This document shows, piece after piece, positions 1 through 8,300 of a stretch of DNA of 40,459 nt. The stretch is from SLJN01 sp964505385. Its GTDB lineage: Bacteria; Bacteroidota; Rhodothermia; Balneolales; Natronogracilivirgulaceae. Where the stretch lies: NCBI GenBank assembly GCA_964505385.1, contig CAZDIA010000028.1, positions 1 through 40,459 of the forward strand. The letters are read 5' to 3'. The notes under the pieces were generated by a model. The model was not told the DNA's origin, ran no database searches, and worked only from the letters and a program-made list of their open reading frames with translations. Made by a program: the position numbers and the translations under genes. Positions within the stretch are counted from its first letter, which is position 1. Every line of letters begins with the position of its first letter.

Positions 1-69
1 AGCTTTGGCCAGTAATGGAAAAACACCGATAAGTAACGTTATTATCAGTAGCCTTTGTGCATTCCTCAT
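1..69 (-). CDS. N-terminus of a secreted protein (cut by window edge)
   Basis: On the minus strand an ATG at 69-67 opens a frame of 23 codons that runs off the window start. It reads MRNAQRLLII, then TLLIGVFPLLAKA. This is a classical signal peptide: two arginines in the n-region, a leucine/isoleucine-rich core and an A-K-A motif suited to signal peptidase I. The mature protein lies outside the window, so no function can be given. It is divergent from the rplM operon and shares the intergenic region 70-785 with it. No Shine-Dalgarno sequence is seen, as for other genes here. Confidence 0.6.
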   Translation of the reverse strand, partial: MRNAQRLLIITLLIGVFPLLAKA

Positions 70-151
70 ATTGTATATGATGCTTTAAGTGATTAGTTGT
101 GTAATGTTAACTTATGAATTGAGGCATCGTAGAACTCCGGCATATAGACAC

Positions 152-185
152 GCCGGATGTCACGGCAGTGTTACTGCCATCCGGA
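152..185. promoter_or_regulatory. Bulged stem-loop between divergent genes
   Basis: CCGGAT (153-158) pairs with ATCCGG (179-184), and inside it GGCAGT (164-169) pairs with ACTGCC (173-178) around a 3-nt loop. The two stems are separated by a 5-nt bulge on the left side only. No T-run follows on either strand, so it does not look like an intrinsic terminator. Role unknown. Confidence 0.4.
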
Positions 186-481
186 TTTGAGAACTTACAA
201 CTGTCCTTTACATAAGTATTTAAGGTTATGCCGTCATTTTAGCGACATGTCCAACAGCGGTTTCTGCTATTAACAAGCTTTCTTAAGCTTCAGAATAAAC
301 CATCCAGCATGTGATAAAGCATGCTTGACCTTTAGGTGCTTTGATCTTTCAAAACGCTTCCAATAGGATTGAAAAAATCCTAAAAAATGTCAACATATTT
401 CGGGATTTATTGCATACTTTTACAATTGGCTTCTCATAGCCCCGGTATTCTCAGTTTTGTTTCAAACCGGCCTATTGCTTT

Positions 482-503
482 TAACAGTACTATGATACTG
501 TTA
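482..503. promoter_or_regulatory. Operator-like perfect inverted repeat
   Basis: TAACAGTA (482-489), six bases, then TACTGTTA (496-503) form a perfect 8-bp inverted repeat. The spacing of the two halves suits a dimeric DNA-binding regulator. It lies about 280 nt upstream of rplM. No regulator can be named from the sequence. Confidence 0.35.
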
Positions 504-742
504 TCAATTCCTTAAAAAACAAGCCTTTCACTTGTGATTTTCAGCTTATGCTGATCGAATATTATGAAATTGATTGCAGGGGCTTATTCACTTTTTTCAC
601 TAACCTTGTGCCTCAGAGATAAATAGTGCTGTAACCGGCAAGCGAACTGAGATTTAAATTAATATTTTAGATATCCGCCGGGCAAAAACCATAAAATAGC
701 ATTCCATTTATTATTGCTATTCAAACGACTTGTTATTATTTT

Positions 743-781
743 ATGAGACTTGACTCGAACCGGAAAATCACAAAAAAATAA
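743..781 (+). other. Mini-ORF immediately upstream of rplM (possible leader peptide)
   Basis: ATG at 743 opens a 12-codon frame, MRLDSNRKITKK, with TAA at 779-781, only 4 nt before the proposed GTG start of rplM. It is basic, contains a run of seven A residues, and is in a different frame from rplM. It could be a chance ORF or a translational-coupling leader; there is no conservation evidence here. Confidence 0.2.
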
Positions 782-785
782 CTCT

Positions 786-1229
786 GTGAGTACTACAACT
801 TTTAAAACTTACTCAGCCAAACCTTCTGATATTAAGAAGAAGTGGGTTGTTGTGGATGTAGCCGGAAAACCTTTGGGGCGCGTGAGCTCGCAAATAGCCG
901 CTATCCTCAAAGGCAAAAACAAACCGGAATACACACCCCACATGGATACCGGCGATAATGTAATTGTGGTCAATGCCGAAAAAGTAGCATTAACCGGTAA
1001 AAAAATGACCGACCGAGTGCATTTCCGCCATACCCAGTATCCGGGTGGTACCGTATTTGAATCACCGGAAGAACGGCTTAAAAAAGACCCGACTTCACTG
1101 GTATATAATGCCGTAAAAGGAATGTTACCCAAAAATTCCCTCGGCCGTAAGATGCTTTCAAACTTACGTGTCTATGCCGGTCCGGTACATCAGCACACAG
1201 CTCAAAATCCTGAAAAAATCGAACTCTGA
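786..1229 (+). CDS. rplM: 50S ribosomal protein L13
   Basis: L13 is an early-assembly protein of the large ribosomal subunit. The 147-residue product carries the family signature: KKWVVVDVAGKPLGRVSSQI near the start, a central HMDTGDNVIVVNA segment, and LGRKMLSNLRVYAGPVHQHT near the end. I chose the GTG at 786 (V-STTTFKTYSAK) because it gives the usual family length. The longer frame from a TTG at 750 would add an unlikely 12-residue extension. rpsI follows after 2 nt, the conserved L13-S9 operon. Function is certain; the exact start is less so. Confidence 0.95.
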   Translation: MSTTTFKTYSAKPSDIKKKWVVVDVAGKPLGRVSSQIAAILKGKNKPEYTPHMDTGDNVIVVNAEKVALTGKKMTDRVHFRHTQYPGGTVFESPEERLKKDPTSLVYNAVKGMLPKNSLGRKMLSNLRVYAGPVHQHTAQNPEKIEL

Positions 1230-1231
1230 TC

Positions 1232-1618
1232 ATGGCGCAAACCAATCATATCGGGCGCAGGAAAACTTCTACCGCCAGGGTTTATATGAAAGCCGGGAAC
1301 GGAACTTTCACCATTAACGGCAAAGAATACAGTTCCTATTTCGAATTACCCATCCACCAGAAAACTGTCATGCAGCCTTTGGATGTCACTGAAACCTCCG
1401 GCAAGTATGACATCACCGTTACCGTACGTGGCGGTGGCAAAAGCGGGCAGGCCGATGCCGTAAAACTTGGTATCGCCCGTGCGCTGGACAACCACGAAGA
1501 CGGTGCGCATTCCACTCTTAAGCAACACGGTTTGCTTACCCGGGATGACCGAATGGTGGAGCGTAAGAAGTACGGACAACCCAAGGCACGCAAGCAATTC
1601 CAGTTTTCCAAGCGCTGA
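1232..1618 (+). CDS. rpsI: 30S ribosomal protein S9
   Basis: S9 is a small-subunit head protein whose C-terminal tail reaches towards the P-site tRNA. The 128-residue product has IGRRKTSTARVYMKAGNG at the N-terminus, the VRGGGKSGQADAVKLGIARA core, and the invariant basic C-terminus ending in S-K-R. It begins 2 nt after the rplM stop and is surely co-transcribed with it. Length and motifs are those of a normal bacterial S9. Confidence 0.97.
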   Translation: MAQTNHIGRRKTSTARVYMKAGNGTFTINGKEYSSYFELPIHQKTVMQPLDVTETSGKYDITVTVRGGGKSGQADAVKLGIARALDNHEDGAHSTLKQHGLLTRDDRMVERKKYGQPKARKQFQFSKR

Positions 1619-1675
1619 TCTTTTACTTTCGAATTTCGAAGTACAGCAATTTTTAAAAATCACACATACGCAGTG

Positions 1676-1723
1676 ACCGGTTTTCGGGTGTCCCGATAAA
1701 TCATTCGGGATATGAAAACCGGG
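1676..1723 (+). promoter_or_regulatory. Structured rpsB leader with competing hairpins
   Basis: In the 147-nt rpsI-rpsB gap, CCGGTTTTC (1677-1685) pairs with GAAAACCGG (1714-1722). Inside, TCCCGA (1691-1696) can pair with TCGGGA (1705-1710). The alternative hairpin CGGG-tgt-CCCG (1685-1695) would disrupt both. It sits 43 nt before the rpsB ATG. Leaders of rpsB are known autoregulatory sites for S2 in other bacteria; a similar role here is inferred. Confidence 0.45.
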
Positions 1724-1765
1724 TTGACCTGTGTAGCGGATATTAACCCAAATCACATATACAAT

Positions 1766-3010
1766 ATGGCTCAAGCAGCATCTGTAGAAGAACTACTTAA
1801 AGCAGGCGCCCACTTCGGGCACCTCACCCGCCGATGGAATCCCAAAATGCGTGAATTTATCTTCATGCAACGCAACGGGATTCACATTATCGACCTCAAA
1901 AAAACTCATAATCTGCTGCAAGAAGCAGTGGATGAGGTCGGAAAAATCGCCCGCAGCGGCAAAAACGTACTGTTCGTAGGCACTAAAAAGCAGGCACAGG
2001 ACATCATCAAACAGGAGGCCGACCGTTGCGGCATGCCTTATGTTACCGACCGGTGGCTTGGAGGAATGCTTACTAATTTCGTTACGATGAAGAAGAGCAT
2101 CTCCCGCATGGATGAAATTAAAGCTATGCGCACCGACGGCACCTACGAAAACATCACCAAGAAGGAACGTCTGATGCTCGACCGGGAGCAGGAGAAACTG
2201 GAAAACGTGCTTTACGGTATCTCAAAAATGAGCAGGCTTCCCGGCGCGATATTCATTGTCGATATTGTCAAAGAGCGGATTGCCGTAAATGAAGCTCTGA
2301 AACTCAACATCCCGATTTTCGCGATGGTCGACACCAATTGCGATCCGGATGTTCCTGATTATATCATCCCTGCTAATGATGACGCTGCAAAATCAATTCA
2401 GCTGGTTGCATCCAATTTTGCTGATGCCATTATTGAAGGTGAAGCCGAGCGTGAAGCTTTTCAGGAGAAGGAGCTTGCAAAAGAGGCAGTCGATCAGGAA
2501 GCCGCAAGTACCGAAGAAACGCCGGAAACGGTATCAGAAGAAGATGTAAAGAAGGCACGCCCGAAGCGAACACGTCGTAAGCGAAAGCAGGAAACCGACC
2601 AGCAAAACACTCAAAAAGGCAAGAAGCAAGAGGAAGAAACATCTTCAAAATCTGAAAGCAAGGAAGAACAGGCAACTGAAGCGGCGGAGCCTGCTGATGT
2701 AGAAGAGGTTAAGAAGGATGATGCTAAAAAATCATCTTCAAGCCAGAAGAAGGAAACAAAAAAGCAGGACAAAAAAGCCGAATCAGAAGAGTCTGAATCC
2801 GGACCCGCCAGCGAAGCTGCAAAACAAGAAGCTGACAGCTCGAAGGAGAAAAAGAAAAGCTCAGGAAAATCTGCTAAATCAACTTCTAAGAAATCTTCCG
2901 GTAAAGCCAAAGCTGATACCGAAGAAACTTCAGAAGCTAAAGCCGAAGCAAAACCTGATGAAGACTCTGCCGGCGAAAAAGCTTCAGATGAAAAAACGAA
3001 AGATTCTTAA
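1766..3010 (+). CDS. rpsB: 30S ribosomal protein S2 with a long low-complexity charged tail
   Basis: S2 binds the head-body junction of the small subunit. Residues 1 to about 235 are a normal S2: MAQAASVEELLKAGAHFGH, TRRWNPKM, KNVLFVGTKKQAQ, DRWLGGMLTNF and a C-terminal VDTNCDPD...IPANDDAAKSI. From about residue 240 to 414 follows an extension almost entirely of E, K, S, A, D and T, with one basic patch (KKARPKRTRRKRKQ). Typical S2 is about 240 residues, so the tail nearly doubles the protein. The ATG at 1766 matches the family N-terminus; an upstream ATG at 1712 lies inside a hairpin and adds 18 unrelated residues. tsf follows after 35 nt. Confidence 0.95.
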   Translation: MAQAASVEELLKAGAHFGHLTRRWNPKMREFIFMQRNGIHIIDLKKTHNLLQEAVDEVGKIARSGKNVLFVGTKKQAQDIIKQEADRCGMPYVTDRWLGGMLTNFVTMKKSISRMDEIKAMRTDGTYENITKKERLMLDREQEKLENVLYGISKMSRLPGAIFIVDIVKERIAVNEALKLNIPIFAMVDTNCDPDVPDYIIPANDDAAKSIQLVASNFADAIIEGEAEREAFQEKELAKEAVDQEAASTEETPETVSEEDVKKARPKRTRRKRKQETDQQNTQKGKKQEEETSSKSESKEEQATEAAEPADVEEVKKDDAKKSSSSQKKETKKQDKKAESEESESGPASEAAKQEADSSKEKKKSSGKSAKSTSKKSSGKAKADTEETSEAKAEAKPDEDSAGEKASDEKTKDS

Positions 3011-3045
3011 AACTCAACTATTAAATTCAGAACCTCGAATATCTT

Positions 3046-3885
3046 ATGAGTATATCAGCTGCTGATGTAAAAAAATTACGCGACCGTACCGGCGCCGGTA
3101 TGATGGACTGCAAAAAGGCGCTCAAGGAGTCCGGTGGAGACTTGGATGCCGCTATTGATTATCTCCGAAAAAAGGGCCAGAAAGTTGCCGATAAACGATC
3201 TGATCGCGAAGCTAACCAAGGTGTCATTGTCACCAAAATATCCGATGATGGCAAAAAAGGTGTAGCTTTGGAGCTTAACTGCGAGACCGATTTTGTGGCA
3301 AAAAATGAGGAGTTTGTCGGCCACGCGAAATCCTACGCTGAAGCTGTGCTGGAAAATGACATCCAGGACGCAGACGCCTTATACAACACCAACGTCAATG
3401 GCACCGCCGTTTCGGAGCACCTTAAAGACCTGGTCGGAAAGATTGGTGAAAAAATCGATATAGGTCAGTTCAAATTGGTTAAAACTGAAGGCCATATTGT
3501 AACTTACATCCACCCCGGTAATCAGCTCGCTGTACTGGTTGAGTTCAATGGTTCACTTGATGGTAATGAGGAAACCGGCAGAGACATTGCCATGCAGATT
3601 GCAGCAATGAATCCCATAGCGGTAGATCGCGAGTCCGTACCTGAGGAACGGGTTAAACAGGAGCTGGAAATTGCCAAGGATCAAATGATCTCTGAAGGAA
3701 AACCGGCCGAAATTGCAGAAAAGGCAGCGCAAGGAAAAGTTCGCAAGTTTTATGAAGAACATGTGTTGCTCGAGCAAAAGTTTGTTAAAGACGGAAGCAT
3801 AACTGTTCAGGAGTTTTTAAAGCAGCAAAAAGCTCCGAATATTGCTTCTTTTCATCGCCTTCAACTTGGAGGCAATGAAGCTTAA
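3046..3885 (+). CDS. tsf: Translation elongation factor Ts
   Basis: EF-Ts is the guanine-nucleotide exchange factor that regenerates EF-Tu-GTP. The 279-residue product shows the UBA-like N-terminal domain (LRDRTGAGMMDCKKAL with GGDLDAAIDYLRKKG) and the key TDFVAKN motif at residues 81-87, which contacts EF-Tu. Core subdomains follow and the length is near the E. coli protein. It is coupled to rpsB as in most bacteria and is followed directly by a strong intrinsic terminator. Confidence 0.97.
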   Translation: MSISAADVKKLRDRTGAGMMDCKKALKESGGDLDAAIDYLRKKGQKVADKRSDREANQGVIVTKISDDGKKGVALELNCETDFVAKNEEFVGHAKSYAEAVLENDIQDADALYNTNVNGTAVSEHLKDLVGKIGEKIDIGQFKLVKTEGHIVTYIHPGNQLAVLVEFNGSLDGNEETGRDIAMQIAAMNPIAVDRESVPEERVKQELEIAKDQMISEGKPAEIAEKAAQGKVRKFYEEHVLLEQKFVKDGSITVQEFLKQQKAPNIASFHRLQLGGNEA

Positions 3886-3894
3886 TTTTATAAG

Positions 3895-3923
3895 AAAGGC
3901 TACTTTAACGAGTAGCCTTTTTT
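3895..3923 (+). terminator. Intrinsic terminator after tsf
   Basis: A perfect 10-bp stem, AAAGGCTACT (3895-3904) with AGTAGCCTTT (3911-3920), has a 6-nt loop and runs into T residues to 3923. It begins 10 nt after the tsf stop and ends the ribosomal-protein/tsf unit. Confidence 0.9.
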
Positions 3924-3968
3924 GTATGTAGTCATTTAACATCAAAACCTAAAGAGTGCACAATATTC

Positions 3969-4682
3969 GTGGAAAAATATAAACGCATACTGCTGAAATT
4001 GAGCGGCGAATCCCTTCTCGGCAACCAGGGGCATGGTATTGACGCGGAGGTATTATCCAGATATGCCGGAGAGATCAAAAGTGCCAGTGATGCAGGCGCT
4101 GAAGTTGCAATTGTAATCGGAGGTGGTAACATCTTCCGGGGAGTAAGAGGTGCTACTCAGGGGATGGATCGAGTACAGGGTGACTACATGGGTATGCTCG
4201 CTACCATGATTAATTCAATGGCGCTGCAGGATGCCTTGGAACGCCTCGAGGTACAGACCCGATTGATGTCCGCCATCCGGATGGAACAGATTGCCGAACC
4301 GTATATACGTCGCAGAGCTGTTCGCCACCTGGAAAAAGGCCGTGTGGTCATTTTCGGGGCAGGCACCGGTAACCCTTATTTTACAACCGATACCGCCGCA
4401 TCATTGCGCGCCATTGAGATAGAGGCTGATGTGATCCTGAAAGGAACCCGTGTTGACGGTATTTTTGATTCGGATCCTGAAGAAAACCCTGAAGCTGAGA
4501 AATTCGATACGATCACCGGTGATGAAATACTTAGCCGCCGTTTGAATGTCATGGATTTAACCGCATTCACACTCTGCCGCGACAATGAAACTCCCATCGT
4601 GATCTTTAACATGGATGTGCCAGGCAACCTGCGAAAGGTAATTAATAAAGAAGCCGTCGGTTCTACCGTTGAATGGGACTAA
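3969..4682 (+). CDS. pyrH: UMP kinase (uridylate kinase)
   Basis: PyrH phosphorylates UMP to UDP with ATP in pyrimidine nucleotide synthesis; it is a hexameric cytosolic amino-acid-kinase-fold enzyme. The 237-residue product starts MEKYKRILLKLSGESLLG (phosphate-binding loop) and has AIVIGGGNIFRG, DYMGMLATMINSMALQ and the FGAGTGNPYFTTDTAA stretch typical of bacterial UMPK. The start is GTG. It follows the tsf terminator, so it needs its own promoter or read-through, and precedes frr in the common pyrH-frr order. Confidence 0.97.
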   Translation: MEKYKRILLKLSGESLLGNQGHGIDAEVLSRYAGEIKSASDAGAEVAIVIGGGNIFRGVRGATQGMDRVQGDYMGMLATMINSMALQDALERLEVQTRLMSAIRMEQIAEPYIRRRAVRHLEKGRVVIFGAGTGNPYFTTDTAASLRAIEIEADVILKGTRVDGIFDSDPEENPEAEKFDTITGDEILSRRLNVMDLTAFTLCRDNETPIVIFNMDVPGNLRKVINKEAVGSTVEWD

Positions 4683-4745
4683 AATTATGCGTTTTTTACT
4701 TATCATATGAATGGTAATTATTAACATTGAATAACGCTGTCAATT

Positions 4746-5312
4746 ATGATCCCTGAACTAAAACCTCTTTACGACAAAGCTGAAAAAGAGATGTCTGGTG
4801 CGTTTGATTATGTCAAAAAGCAGCTTTCATCTCTGAGAGCGGGTAAGGCCAACCCACAACTACTCGATGGTGTGAAAGTGGAATATTATGGAACACAAAC
4901 TCCACTGAACCAGCTGGCCAATGTAAGTGCCCCCGATCCCCGGCTTCTTACAGTTGAACCTTTCGATAAATCTGCGGCCGGAAATATCGAAAAAGCCATA
5001 ATGAACTCAGGCCTTGGATTAAATCCCAGTAATGACGGTCACATGATCCGGATACCCCTACCTACCCCATCCGAAGAACGGCGGGCGGAACTGGTAAAAA
5101 AAGCGGGTAAAATTGCTGAGGAAGGCAGAGTTAGTGTGCGTAATACGCGGAAAGACATAAAGAATGCAATCCACAAAAAAGTGAAGGATGATTCACTTCC
5201 TGAGGATTCGGCATTCGATGCTGAAGAGCAAATACAAAAACTTACCGACTCCTTCATCAAGAAAATTGATGATGCATTCAAACAAAAAGAAGAAGAAATC
5301 ATGACGGTGTAA
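4746..5312 (+). CDS. frr: Ribosome recycling factor
   Basis: RRF splits post-termination ribosomes together with EF-G. The 188-residue product has the long three-helix-bundle pattern, with LSSLRAGKANPQLLDGVKVE and YYGTQTPLNQLANVSAPD near the N-terminus. RIPLPTPSEERRAELVK and VSVRNTRKDIKNAI follow in the second half. Length is close to the usual 185 residues. It lies 63 nt after pyrH and 30 nt before smc on the same strand. Confidence 0.97.
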   Translation: MIPELKPLYDKAEKEMSGAFDYVKKQLSSLRAGKANPQLLDGVKVEYYGTQTPLNQLANVSAPDPRLLTVEPFDKSAAGNIEKAIMNSGLGLNPSNDGHMIRIPLPTPSEERRAELVKKAGKIAEEGRVSVRNTRKDIKNAIHKKVKDDSLPEDSAFDAEEQIQKLTDSFIKKIDDAFKQKEEEIMTV

Positions 5313-5342
5313 GATCATCTTACACTTTCACTATTAGCGTCT

Positions 5343-8300
5343 ATGTATCTTTCTGAGCTTGAGCTTCAGGGTTTTAAAAGTTTTACGCAAAAAACCAGGG
5401 TAAAATTCGACACCGGTATTACAGCAATTGTCGGGCCGAATGGTTGTGGAAAGTCCAACATTGTAGATGCTCTCAGATGGGCTCTGGGTGAACAGAAAGC
5501 ATCGCTACTTCGGTCGGCGAATATGACCAACGTCATCTTCAATGGCACCGCTAAACGTAAAGCTCTTGGTATGGCTGAGGTATCAGTCACCATTGTAAAC
5601 AGCCGGGGAATTTTACCAACCGAATTCAGCGATGTTACCATCACCCGTAGACTTTACCGTTCCGGAGAAAGTGAATACCTGCTGAATAAAGCTCCATGCA
5701 GGCTGAAAGATATCATCGATCTGTTCATGGATACCGGGATGGGCGCCGGTGCGTATTCTGTTATTGAGCTCAAAATGGTTGAGGAAATCCTTAATGACAA
5801 AAACAATGACCGCCGTCGCCTGTTTGAAGAAGCTGCAGGAATAACCAAGTATAAGGAGCGGAAAAAGCAGACCTTGCGCAAGCTTGAAGCAACGCGTAAC
5901 GACCTCCAACGCGTAGACGACATATTGTTTGAGGTCAGAAAGAAAACAAGATCACTGCAAACTCAGGCTCAGAAAGCAGAGCGTGCCCGTAATTATGAGA
6001 CCGAACTCAGACAGCTTGAATTAGCTTCAGGAAAACAACAGCATCAGGAGTTAAGCGATCAATTACAGCCAATACATGAGCAGATCACTCAGGCACGTAC
6101 TGATCAGGAAAATCAGGAGAGCAAGATTAATGAACTGGAGCAGGCTCATGAAAATGCTCAGCAAAAGATACTGGAACTGGAAAAAGAGCTAAGTGAAGCG
6201 CAGCAGAATCTCAACAGAGTAAGCGGAAAGTATAAAGAAACACAGACGGGGATCTCCTATAAACAGCAGCATATTGAAAACCAGCGTGAGACGATTCGAC
6301 AATATGAAGAAGATATAGTTCAGGCCGAAAAAGAGATCAAAGAATTAAAGCAGGATGGGCGTGAAGCTGAACAAATGCTTGGCAAAGCTAAAGAACAACT
6401 TAAAGAGCAGCAGGCATCTTATGACAAGCTAAAAAAACAGCTTGAGGAGGTAAACCAGTCTGTAGAAGAGGTTCGGGAAGAGCTCGAAGAAACCAACCGC
6501 GCTTATGAAGAACAGAAATCCAACATTTCAGAGCTGCAGGAAGAACGGATTCGCATTCAGAGCCAGATAGAATCATCCCGAAACCAGAAAGAGCGGGCAG
6601 AAAAAGAAATTGAAGATAAAAACGAACGAATCCGGCGGCAGACTGAGCAGCAGGAGGAATTCAGCGAGAAACTAAAGCAAGCGGAAAAAAAACTTGCCGA
6701 TGCCGAAAAGCAGGTTGATCAGGCTAGATCAGACCGCGAACATATTAACGGTGAGCAAAATCAGATAAAGGATGAGCTTCGGTCGCTGAAGAGCCGTCGT
6801 GATGCCATAGATTCTGAGCTAAAATTATTAAAACGGATTGCCGGCTCAAATGAAGCCCTGCCACCCAGCTTCCAGTTTTTGAATGAATATAAATCTGAAT
6901 TCAAGATACTCCGGCCGTTATCCGAAGTCTTTACATCGCAGCGAAAATATGCGGTAGCTCTGGAAGCAGCTTTAGGTGAAGCGTGTAATTATGTAATTGT
7001 TGAAAACCGCAGCGAAGCTGAAAAAGCCGCACAGTTGCTTAAATCCGAAGAGCAGGGTAAAGCCACCTTTATTCCTCTTTCGGAGCTACAGGCAGAATTC
7101 AGCGTCGATGAGAACAGCTTATACCACCTTGTCAACTGTGACCCGGAATTTGAATCTCTAAGGCAACTTTTTCTCGGTAATGTTCATTTGGCGGATGATT
7201 TAAATAACAAAGAAAATCACACAAATGGAAAGATCAGTGTCACGCTCGAAGGCGACCTGATTACTCGTGAGGGCTTTTTGGTGAGCGGCAGTTCTGACAA
7301 GCATGAAGGAATGCGCGTGGGTTTGCAGGACCGGCTCACCGAGCTGGAGAAGAACCGGGAAAAAGTTGATCATGAAATTGATGACCATGAAGATAAAATC
7401 GAGGATCTTCAGCGCCGGTATGATCAAATTGACCTGAACACGAAAATTCGGGAGGCGAGGGAAGCTGAAGAAACACTGAGAAAACTACAATCACAGCAGA
7501 CTTCCGGTGAAGCTCAGTTTGAAGTTTATAAAACGGGTATTGAGGAACAGAAACAATTTATTGAGGAAACCGAGAACTCTATCCGGGAGAGTGAGAAAAA
7601 GCTGAGTGAGCTGGAACCGCGAAATGAAGAGCTCCAAAAACAGTTGCAGGAGATCATCAGCAGGCAGGAAAGCCTGAAGAGTAAACTTCGTGAACGCGAA
7701 GAAAACCAAAAGCGGGTTCAGCAATCTTTCAGTGATGCGCAGTTAAAAAATCAGGAGCTGCAAAATGAAGTGGAGAATTTTGAACGGGATATAGAACGCT
7801 CGGCACAGGGCGTGGAACAGGTAAAAGAGCGCCTTCAGAAACGGGCCGACACCGCTTCTCAGGGCAAGGATACGATTCTGCAAAAGCAGGAAGAAATTAA
7901 AGAAGCCAGGGAAAGCCTTGAAAGTTTATCTGAACAACAAGAGCAGGCCCGCCAGGAAGTTGAGGAAGCTGAAGCCAAAACTTCCAAACAGCGGGGGCAG
8001 ATCAATCAGCTGGAGCAGGACCTGAAAGATCAGCGGAATAAAAAAGAAAAAACCCTGTCATTGCTTCACCGGCTCGAGATGGAAAAAAATCGGATTGAGA
8101 TGGAGCGTAATAATCTTGTGGATCATATCTGGCAGAATTATGGCCTTACCATTGATCAGATTGAAGAAGACCTGCCGGAAGACGTAACGCTTCAACAAGC
8201 GCGGGAAAAGATAGCCACGCTCAAGCAGAGATTGAATAACATCGGCACCGTCAACCCTCTTGCTATTGAGGAATATGAAGAGGAAAAAGAACGGATGGAG

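Larger units (their letters stand above)
70..785. promoter_or_regulatory. Long AT-rich leader/intergenic region upstream of rplM
   Basis: About 700 nt without a credible long gene separate the divergent secreted-protein gene from rplM. It contains several inverted repeats: CCGGAT/ATCCGG around GGCAGT/ACTGCC at 152-185, TAGGATT/AATCCTA at 364-382, TAACAGTA/TACTGTTA at 482-503, and TCAGC/GCTGA at 541-554. A mini-ORF at 743-781 ends just before the rplM start. No tRNA, rRNA or clear TAnnTTTG promoter is recognised. A long structured 5' leader would suit ribosomal-protein autoregulation, but that is inference. Confidence 0.4.

Noticed and set aside
152..185. Intrinsic terminator before rplM
   Set aside because: Good stem but no T-run on either strand.
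809..1132. Antisense ORF (107 codons) in rplM
   Set aside because: Shadow of a certain ribosomal-protein gene; composition follows the reverse codons.
1346..1774. Antisense ORF (142 codons) over rpsI and the rpsB leader
   Set aside because: Lies opposite rpsI and the leader hairpin, with no recognisable domain.
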